Assembly (NCBI GenBank): GCA_964058805.1
Contig: CAXKVV010001872.1
Span: 1 to 30,616, forward strand
From: Schoenoplectus triqueter
Taxonomy: Eukaryota; Streptophyta; Magnoliopsida; Poales; Cyperaceae
Length of the DNA: 30,616 bases
Direction of reading: 5' to 3'
The notes below the pieces were generated by a model. It searched no databases. It was not told the origin of the DNA and saw only the letters and a program-made list of their open reading frames with translations. The stretch's first letter is position 1, and every line of letters begins with the position of its first letter. The position numbers were made by a program, and so were the translations under genes. Shown one piece after another: positions 22,132-30,616 of the stretch.

Positions 22132-25100
22132 AAACCTCTCCATAATCCTAACTCAAAAAATATATCAAATAATCTCTAAATTTTGATTTATCACTCTCAT
22201 TAAATTCTTCATAGTGAAATCTTATGGGTACAAAAAAATTTATGTCTATGCATAAAAAGTTGTATGAATATCCTTTTTGAATATTTAAAGTTGGAGGACT
22301 AGGATCTCACATCTTATTTATCAGTAAAAAAAATTAGCTGCCAACTTTTATGATCTTAAAACATGAAAGAAAATGAAAGAGAGTTCTCCCTCCAAAATTT
22401 TGTTACCTTACTATAGTTTTTTTTTCTCATTTTCTTAAAGCATGAGTAGATCTAATATATAGTAACACAATATTAAACATACTATATCGTGTTTGAAGAA
22501 TGATAAAACAACAAAATAGTGACAACTTACAAAATGCATTAGAACCACTTTAATTAGCTACATAGTATGTTTTTGCATTTTTTTTTCATAGCACTAGTAC
22601 CATCTAATTGTAGAGATAAAGATAACTAATTATTGAACCCTCTTTTTTCTTATTAATTTGGAGAAGTAACAAGAAGCAGACATTCTTGCCAAAGTTACAA
22701 AGTTGTGATAAATAATGTAGCATGAGGAATTTAAAGTGAATTGATAGTTAGTTAATGGTTATCCATGCAAATCATACATCTAATATAGGAATTAAGAATT
22801 ATTATAAAAGGACATTGGTGGTTAGCCCATCACTTACAACTAAATGCATGTTTTCACTTTTCAGCATGGAATCAAATGTGTATATTTAGTGCTACATAAT
22901 GTGTGTTTCCTATCAAATCACCTAACAAATATTCGCACACGCGCGCATACTACCTAGCACGGTAGTAACCTAATGTGTCTCAATTGGATTTTCCAAAATT
23001 TCAATGGTAATTTTCACGTCAATTAATTCGAATCAATACGTACTAGATCATTAAAATGAATTGAAAGGATAAGGCATGAATAATGATGCTATTATACCGA
23101 ATCATAAATTATATACGAATTCATATTATTTGAATGGATCAGAAATAGTATTCTGGTTCAATCCAATAGCTAATTTTTTTTCTATTCAGCATTTGATCAA
23201 GATGTCTATGAAAATAATTTGAATAAAAAAATATTAAACTCTTATCATAACTCAATTTTGTTTTATGGATGATGTCCATGATGGTTTAATTACTTGATTT
23301 AAAATTATGCGCATGTTAGGACATTAGAGTGTCAATGTCCAAACATATAGGTGATTACTATGTAATATCTACGATCTTTCTAATTTGACCCGTTCTACCC
23401 AAAAATAAAACAATTCTCTGGAGTTTTTAAAACCTAATTACCCATCCATCTCCACTTTTATTTATCTTGCGATGTAGTTTTAAAGAACGACTCGAATGGT
23501 TGACGTTACACTTTGATGAAGGAGGGTTAGACCTAATACTTATTTTCCTGCTTGATTATTTTACGATATATACTACATTTAATATACGATGATGATAGCT
23601 TTAAATTTATTTACTGAGGGGTTTCTTATGGATCAATTTTTTTGTCGGTTAGTATAATTTATTGTATATCACAGCTATTAATTTATGTTATACTACATAT
23701 AATGTAAATTTTGTTTTGTAGTGGAATTAAATTTATTCTTAGTTTCTTATATATGGATCATGCTATTTTTTTAATACTTTCTGAACTCTTAATAAATAAT
23801 TATGTCAAATAGTTACATAAAATCATCAATTAGATGTATAAGTAAAGAGAAGGGATCACAATTGATAACGGTTATTGTGCAATCTTACTTTTAAATAATT
23901 TTGAAATTTTGTTGAACGTTAGGAAAGTTTGTGAATATACTTTTGAGCTTGCATATATTGTATTTAAATTTGAAATAATTTGAAGTATTATTTAATAATT
24001 CATCAAAGAGTATTAAGTTTTTATAAATGATCACTATATGACTTGACCATTTTTACGGACCATCATATGAAACTTAAAATAAACACAATCAAAATGTAAC
24101 AAAGTGTTCAACAATATGTTTATATAAAATAGACTATGATGAAAATGTTTGCACTTTGATCCAAAATGCAAATACTTCAAAATATATTTTGTCATTTTTA
24201 AAATTTTGATTACGTTGTTCAATATATAAATCCTTAATCATTTATGTCAAAGCATTGTAGAATATAAAATTTTATTTTTCTTGAGTTTTTAAAGTATTTT
24301 TGGCAATGGTTTCTGTGAGAGAGTTTTTGCAAATTTGAAACCCGAATGAAACTTTTTATGAGCATTTAAAAATTTGAATGGCTTAAAATCTGATCTTTAC
24401 TAAATAATAATAATAAATAAATGAGTAATATCAATTCTTTACCGTTTCACAACCGTTATTTGTTTCTAAATAGTTGCGCACTCACCAATTGAAATTGTTA
24501 CCAACTGATTCCATTAATTATAATTTAATATTTCATCACATTAAATCTAAATTAATGGTTCGTTATATATGGTGGCCAGCCCCTTCATATAAGTTATTTC
24601 TTACCCTTATATATTACTATATTTTTTTAATAAGTTAGTTTTATAAATATATTCTATAAAATCTTAAAATAATATGAAATTAGTTATTTTTTATTAAATT
24701 TCTAGCATCTAGTGTGTTCTGTTAGAATGAGAAGTAGCATAAAACAAAAAAAAAGTATAAAAAAAAAGAATAAAAAACTAGTATATTATCCAGTATCCGA
24801 AGTCATGGCATGAGGGGCAACTCTAGAGAATTTTTAGTGGACAGCATCTGCCAACCCTTCAAAAACATAAATAAATATCAACACTGTACGGCTCTTGTTT
24901 AAAACTTGAAAGATTCGATAATCAATGTATATTTTCGAAAATTTAGATGAATGGAGTATATATCGTATTGGATATGAATTTAGGAATATGAGTCCTTTCA
25001 ATAATTAAACAGGATTATAAAATGGATATTTCTTAAATCTAATATTGATGAAGGCTATAAGTATTCAAATTTAAACTTTGTTGTTCAAATTTTAAAAGAA

Positions 25101-25559
25101 ATTATTCTTTCACATTTAAAAACACTTTTTAAAAATATATGTTTCAAAATTTGAGTCAGAAACTATGTATTTTTTGAAAATATTTATACTTACTATTGTA
25201 TGCAAATATGTACACAAATAAATTGTGCAAATAAAAATATATAATTATCACTATTCCTTTAAAATTGTCGAGTTTAACGTTGATACATTGAATATTCGTC
25301 CCAAGTTTAGAATTATCAAAGTCAACCATAAACATTTTGCTATGTAGCCGTTGGAATGGTAGCGTCTATCAAATGTCAATTGCTTGGGACAGCGTGGCCT
25401 CTCTTTGTCGTCTCTGCTCCCACAACCACCGTCCGATCAAACATTTAAGGAACATATATTTTCTCATTGCACCCCTGCAAAACCTCTAAATATTATTGGC
25501 ATGTATTCTTTTTGTAAATTAATTAATTAAAGAAAATCTAGAGCTGAGGCAACAACCCA
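22132..25559. other. Long AT-rich intergenic stretch, no gene seen
   Basis: About 3.4 kb with no exon series, RNA gene or bounded element that I can support. A somewhat GC-richer patch at about 25375-25435 (GGCCTCTCTTTGTCG, CCACCGTCCGATC) looks like repeat debris similar to transposon arms elsewhere in the window. Dispersed short AT repeats are present throughout. Confidence 0.5.
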
Positions 25560-25568
25560 ATTAATGAA

Positions 25569-25939
25569 GAGTGGGGATCCATTGACAATGGGTTATTTTG
25601 ACAATTTTGACAATGGACCTCAAAATAAATATAAAAAAATCTTAAAAAAATATTATAAATATATTTTTCTACTCATTTAAATTTCATGCAATTTTATTAT
25701 CGTTTGATAGTCCATCAAAGACTATTAAATTGAAACCATTGCAAATTGCATGAAAATTTGATGATTTTTAATGAACTATCAAACGATAATAAAATTGTAT
25801 GAAATTTGAATGATCATCAATCCATAGGTAGAAGAATACATCTATAATTTTATTTTCTATTTTTAAGATTTTTTTATATTTATTTAGAGATTCATTGTCA
25901 ATGTTATTAAAATAACTCATTGTCAACCGATCCCTTCTC
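25569..25939. mobile_element. MULE-type MITE, family member 1, 9-bp TSD
   Basis: A 371-bp element with long inverted arms: the left begins GAGTGGGGATCCATTGACAA, the right reversed GAGAAGGGATCGGTTGACAA, both continuing through TGACAATG- and AAATAAATATAAAAAAATCT-like sequence. The flanks ATTAATGAA (25560-25568) and TTTAATGAA (25940-25948) are a 9-bp duplication with one mismatch. The central part contains a second inverted pair around ATTATCGTTTGATAGT. GAG-starting ends plus 9-bp TSDs are typical of Mutator-like elements. It is non-coding and belongs to the same family as 29112-29503. Confidence 0.88.
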
Positions 25940-25948
25940 TTTAATGAA

Positions 25949-27837
25949 ATGCATGTCTATCTATCTACCAGCTAAGAATCGGTGTCCTTCCTCCAGTCTC
26001 CAGACACAATAATGAAATTTTCATTTGTGTTTTTAATATTTTACATGTGTTTTTTTTTTTGTATAAACTGATAATCTTGTACTTCCCGTGATAAATCATG
26101 CATGTATGCAAAGTCCCGTGCTTGTTGTGCATACTTCAATTATTTTTTAAAATAAAATTGCAAATCGATTGATAGATATCAATTCGTTTTCATTCTTATT
26201 ATTAAAAAAGAGCTTTTAAAACCGTACGTACTTTAGTTGTAAAATATATTGAAAGGATAAAACCAAAACCTATCATGTAGACTTTAATGCTACACACACA
26301 CACACACATCGTATATAAATTCTTCTCTTGTCACAAATTTTGTTTGCAAATTATTAAACATCAGTAAATTAAGGTTCACTAAATGAGATACGCATGCATT
26401 TCAATCAAGAAAAATGTACAAAATATCACTGATCATAATTACACTTTATCTTCTAGCTTTCTCCTTCAAATGCAAAACTTACTAATTAAGCTACTATTTT
26501 TTTGTTTGTCTTTCATGCATGCACTAACTTACGTCATGAGAATTGAGAAAAAGTACTCATGCGAACAGAGATGACTAGGCATTGCATGTTAAATAATAAA
26601 AAAAAACGAATAACAAGAACTAGATTTCTTGGTCAAAGGGTATAAAAAGGGTTGGTCCATTGCATCATCTCAATCTTAGTCAAGTACACTACTTTTTTTT
26701 TATAAAAGCAAACATAGTCAAGCACAATACTAATAAACAAATAGCTTTGGGCTTCAATGCAAATATCTGAAAATTTGTGTATTGTAGATATGCGGATGTG
26801 AGTTCTCTTCGCTTGGTTGGAATATCAGTCTCAATACTCAACGTCTTAATTATTATATAATTTGTCTATGTTTTTATTTCTTTATTTTACTGTGCTGTGC
26901 ATGATACGTAATTACTTATTGTTATTTTTTTTACATCTCTTTTGTTTCGTGTACCAACTTTTTTATATGGTCATTATCAACCCAAATTGTCTTGGTGAAA
27001 CATTTAATCATAAATTTGGCAACATCTAGTGTAGTTGATGCATTCATTCAGCGATACCACCTGTTTAATTTCCTACCTACATGCAGTTAATTAAAATGTT
27101 ATATGAAAGTACCGAACGGTCGGAAAGAAATTATATGAGATACGTTCCACCTGTTTTCTCCTACCTGCATTCAATTAATTAACATGTTCAATTTTTTTTA
27201 GAAACTAAATTATTATATTTCTTCCTAAAAAGGATGAAAAGTTTCGTGATTGAAAAAAAATTCTAAACTGTAAGTAACGATAATTTGTGAGTTTATTATT
27301 TTATTTTTGCAAAAGTACAATTATAAAAAATTCTAAAAAAATAAAAATATATATAATGTAAATTACATTGAGCAATTCGACTATGATGGTTCAATTTTTA
27401 ACATAAAATTTGGAAGCTTACTTTGATAAGCACCTTACTACAAAATTGAGGTTGTGAAGAACATGTGATCCAAAAAGACATATTAGCATCAACCATCAGG
27501 CTTTTCAAAAAAAAAAAAGCATCAGCCATCAGGATTAATTCTTCTTTATAGCAATTAAAGTGTTCAACAAAAATAATAAAATATTAATTTGTATACAAAC
27601 CATATAAATTAATCAGGTTAATATATATCATCCAACACATACGAAATGTTGGTTGATATAATTTACTACTTCTAATATAATATCCCCACACAAATGTAAT
27701 CCAAATTGACAGATAATGGAGCTCTGATTAATTATTAATTAATTAGTTAATTTCCCAACTCTGACAAAACAAGAGCTAGGCAGCTAGCTAAAAAAAATAT
27801 AAAATAAAATAAATAACAGAAAGTGTTGAGGGGGGAT
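25949..27837. other. AT-rich intergenic DNA with minor repeats
   Basis: This contains a (CA)n microsatellite at 26292-26308, a promoter-like TATAAAAAG at about 26641-26649 with no recognisable downstream gene, and a two-copy direct repeat of about 48 bp (27053-27100 and 27139-27188, sharing CCACCTGTTT and CCTACCTGCAT-like blocks). The 63-codon plus-strand frame at 26383-26574 has no identifiable motif and I do not call it a gene. Confidence 0.45.
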
Positions 27838-28110
27838 CTGCAACTTGGCATAGTATCTGAGCCTCCTGGGGGTAGTTGATATGTTGCGCCTCAACGGTCG
27901 CGGCCATGTACCCCGTAGGTCGTAGTGGAGAGCGTAGTGCGATCAGAGCCGTCCGATTAAGCTTTGTCTCTCTATCGTGCGATTCGGACGTCCCAGCTAC
28001 TCCGCCTAGATGTGAGGTTGATCTTGATCCTCTCTCTTTCTCCGGATTAGCATGACCTTAATGCTCCTGTCTTAGATCCTCTCCATTCAAAGCAGCATGA
28101 GACGTACCTG
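27838..28110 (+). other. GC-rich patch resembling an LTR-retrotransposon primer-binding site and leader
   Basis: This interval is clearly GC-richer than its neighbours. At 27851-27866 it reads TAGTATCTGAGCCTCC, matching 10 of 12 bases of TGGTATCAGAGC, the initiator-Met tRNA primer-binding site of plant LTR retroelements, directly after a CA end (TTGGCA). The following GC-rich sequence would be the untranslated leader. No gag or LTR pair was found, so it may be a remnant or a non-autonomous form. On the opposite strand a frame of about 40 codons starts at 27907 (MAATVEAQH...), with no recognised domain. Confidence 0.35.
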
Positions 28111-29102
28111 TTTGTTCTAAATAAAATTAAGATTCAGATTGAATTATTCTTTTTGAAAGAAATATATATTATATAAGCTTTTATTTGTGACCTTTGATTT
28201 TGTTTTTTTTTCCTAAATATTTTTTAGGCAATGATTCTGATGTAAATGAGTTTCGCTCTCGTTATGTTTAAACTGGAGAGCAAGAAAAGGCGCTACTAAT
28301 TTTATATTCTTTCAAAAGCGTCAGGGAAAGAGAATGGCGCCAAAAATAGACTCGAGTGCGCGCCCGCGCCATTCAACAACTTGCACGACGCGTACATCTT
28401 AACGGATTTAGCCTAATCCCTACAATTCTTTACAATGCACTGTTTTTCATACTTTGCCACTTTGGTCCACTTAATCCTGTATTCCTGTTGGTTCTTATCT
28501 TATCCGTTAAACCGTTACGATCATGGAATTTGACTTTAATCCAAACACTTATTATGTCTAAATTCTTAAAACAAATCCCACAAATTGTTCATGGACAAAG
28601 ATTTTGTAATTCTTAATGTATAAGTATGGTTAAGTATGCTACATCATCACTTTTCTTCTATATATTTTTATTTTATTTAAATTTTTTAATCTGCTTAAAT
28701 TTAATAATTTATATTTTTTTTCTCATTTAAAATAGATGGATAATAAAATATACTTGAGGTAAATTTTAACTTTTAAAATGATCCAACTTTTTAGTATTAT
28801 TCTTATAGATTATCATGTTTAATAATAATAATAAATATTATTATTATTATTATATATATTTTTATTATTTAAAAAATATATTCAATTTTTCTTGATGTAT
28901 TTTTTTATTAAATATATTTAATATTTGTATATTTCTAATTATTTATCAAATACTATTTTATGGGATCAAATTCGAATTACAGTTCTAATATTTTTTTAAT
29001 AGTTAAACAAAGTTGTGCGCGCAACAAATGCAAATATTTACAACTTCAATTTAAATTAAAAAAACTGTTGCAATCATCTGCACCGGTATAATGTTCTTGT
29101 AA
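28111..29102. other. AT-rich intergenic DNA, no gene seen
   Basis: A GC-rich imperfect hairpin, GAATGGCGCC ... GCGCCATTC, lies at about 28331-28374; its loop includes GTGCGCGCCC. The plus-strand frame 28356-28616 (86 codons) starts within it and is hydrophobic but matches no family I know. The remainder is AT-rich with ATT/TTA runs. Confidence 0.45.
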
Positions 29103-29111
29103 TTTTCTAAT

Positions 29112-29503
29112 GAGAAGGGATCGGTTGACAATGGTTTATTTTGATAACCTTAACAATGGACTTCTAAATAAATATAAAAAAAAAATTAAAAATAGAAAAA
29201 AAAAATTAAAGATGTGCTCTTCTACCTTTAGATTGATGGTCATTCAAATTTCATACAATTTCATTATCGTTTGATAGTCCATCAAAGAACATCAAATTTT
29301 TATGTAATTTATAACGGTTTCAATTTAACGGTTTTCGATGAACTATTAAATAATAATGAAATTACATAAAATTTGAATGACTATCAATCTAAATATAGAA
29401 GAACATGTCTATAATTTTTTTCCATTTTTAAATTTTTTTTATATTTATTTAGAAGTCTATTGTCAAGATTATCAAAGTAACTCATTGTCAATGGATCCCA
29501 CTC
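29112..29503. mobile_element. MULE-type MITE, family member 2, perfect 9-bp TSD
   Basis: A 392-bp element. The left end is GAGAAGGGATCGGTTGACAA; the right end reversed is GAGTGGGATCCATTGACAAT. It has the same central inverted pair (ATTATCGTTTGATAGTCCAT and its partner) as 25569-25939. The flanks TTTTCTAAT at 29103-29111 and 29504-29512 are identical. The clean TSD suggests a relatively recent insertion. No coding sequence. Confidence 0.92.
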
Positions 29504-29512
29504 TTTTCTAAT

Positions 29513-30500
29513 ATGCAATACTAATCAGATGGATCAGATCAAGAGAGATAAAGCTGAAATTAAGAGAGATATATACTGTAAGGATTAATATATTGAAAGA
29601 TTTATTATACACTGCAACCATACACTTGTCAAGCTTTTGTAGTATATGTGAACTAAAAAAATAATTTGGGTGGTTACGTGGTTGCATCAGGTACATTTGT
29701 TATTTGTTTATGCCTCACGGGTGCATCTGTATATTAAATTTGGATGGTATAATGATTCCAGGATATCCTAGTAATTTTAAACTCTCCAACGGCTTAACCT
29801 AATTCCCTTCTTTGTTTTGCACATGGGAGTACATTATTGAAGTCATATTTTATTTGAGTGGTTTAGTTGGAATGCTAGATGAGGTCATTAGCTAGCTAGC
29901 AAGGTTAACTGAAATTAATATGTAATATACATCGCTCTCTAACTGAAATTATAGGTTCGTCCGTCTTTTTCTTAAGAAAAAAAAATAGAATTAAAATACT
30001 ACTATTTTTAAAAACAATTTTGAGGTTTTGACTTGCTGCATGGCTAAAATTATCCTAACATTGTTGGTTTTTTTCCTTTTCTATAACTATCAAACAAAAA
30101 GAAAAGAATAGAAAGTAGATAGATATATGAGTGCCCAACTGCCCACAACTCTTGACAAAACAACGGATGAGAGCACCTCATTATTCTATCGGTTACTTGA
30201 ATACTTTCTCTAATCAATTTGATTAATTAGTCGTTGTATGAAAACTACTAAGAATATGTTCTAAATAAGCTTTAAAAAAAATCACGGTTCTTAATTGTAA
30301 GACAATAGTTTCAAGTTAAAACGATTTAAACAAAATTATTTAATGACATTTAACGATTGTAATGGTTTAAATGAAATTTTTTACTTAACATTATTAAAGA
30401 CTTCGTTTAAATGGTTAAAATATTTTTTTTTAAAAAACTTAGTTCCAAACGTTAGTATTATTAATTAATTAATTATTCTTCATATTAAAGCAAATAGATA
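29513..30500. other. AT-rich upstream region of the right-edge gene
   Basis: No gene, RNA or bounded repeat was recognised. The distal part probably contains the promoter of the gene starting at 30614, but no specific control element can be assigned with confidence. The minus-strand 62-codon frame at 29508-29696 has no motif and begins in the adjacent MITE flank. Confidence 0.45.
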
Positions 30501-30504
30501 CATC

Positions 30505-30616
30505 TATAAATAAAGCACCAACTACAAAAACCAACTGGCTTAAGCCTTTTCCTTCCACTTCAACCCCCTTCAACACGCACATAACCACAAGCAAAAGAGA
30601 ACCAATAAACAAGATG
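30505..30616 (+). promoter_or_regulatory. TATA box, 5' leader and start codon of a gene running off the right edge
   Basis: TATAAATA at 30505-30512 is followed by about 100 bases of C/A-rich, T-poor leader (CACCAACTACAAAAACC, then CAACACGCACATAACC) typical of plant 5' UTRs. ATG is the last three bases of the window (30614-30616), with A at -3. The spacing fits a TATA-driven promoter. Only the initiator Met is inside the window, so the product is unknown. Confidence 0.6.

Noticed and set aside
21946..22143. Minus-strand frame with an alternating Tyr-Ile run
   Set aside because: A translation of the (AT)n microsatellite.
26641..26760. TATAAAAAG as the promoter of a downstream gene
   Set aside because: No start codon with a credible coding frame or exon series follows; kept only as a note in the spacer entry.

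Overview
This is AT-rich nuclear DNA from a flowering plant. The evidence is spliced genes with short GT-AG introns, AAACCCTA-type leader motifs, an organelle-targeted bacterial-type peptidyl-tRNA hydrolase, a CDPK-like kinase, and many small non-autonomous DNA transposons with clean target-site duplications (TSDs). The sequence alone does not let me name the species or decide between monocot and dicot. Most of the window is non-genic; very few long open frames are real.

Layout. 0-7.1 kb is transposon-rich: a 590-bp hAT-type MITE (353-942), a 216-bp palindromic MULE-type MITE (2857-3072), scrambled direct and inverted repeats (3.3-3.9 kb), a 144-bp tandem duplication (4011-4310), a long-TIR element (5221-5865) and a hAT MITE (6625-7060) that ends about 340 bp before the first gene. 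7.4-12.6 kb holds the two intact genes, which converge: a seven-exon Ser/Thr kinase on + (360 aa predicted, CDPK-like catalytic domain, no EF-hands) and a seven-exon peptidyl-tRNA hydrolase / CRS2-clade gene on - (246 aa predicted, all catalytic residues present). Just upstream of the hydrolase, on the same strand, is an orphan VPS26-like exon preceded by a GC-rich leader-like exon (12917-13395). 14.2-15.4 kb looks like a hAT-type element that carries a foreign, gene-like segment. 16.3-17.8 kb is a decayed, intron-containing kinase paralogue. 18.4-20.4 kb is nested repeats with an LTR fragment. 20752-21176 is a second copy of the hAT MITE next to the kinase gene.

21-30.4 kb is mostly AT-rich intergenic DNA, with two members of one MULE-MITE family (25569-25939 and 29112-29503, 9-bp TSDs) and a GC-rich patch resembling a retrotransposon primer-binding site and leader (27.84-28.1 kb). 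The last 112 bases look like a TATA box, a 5' leader and the ATG of a gene that continues beyond the window.

The genes do not form a functional pathway. I see no operon-like, CRISPR, phage or novel multi-gene system. The points most worth a second look are the kinase with a splice-junction Gly-to-Ala change in its P-loop and no regulatory domain, its paralogous pseudogene, the orphan VPS26 exon, and the possible gene-capturing hAT element.
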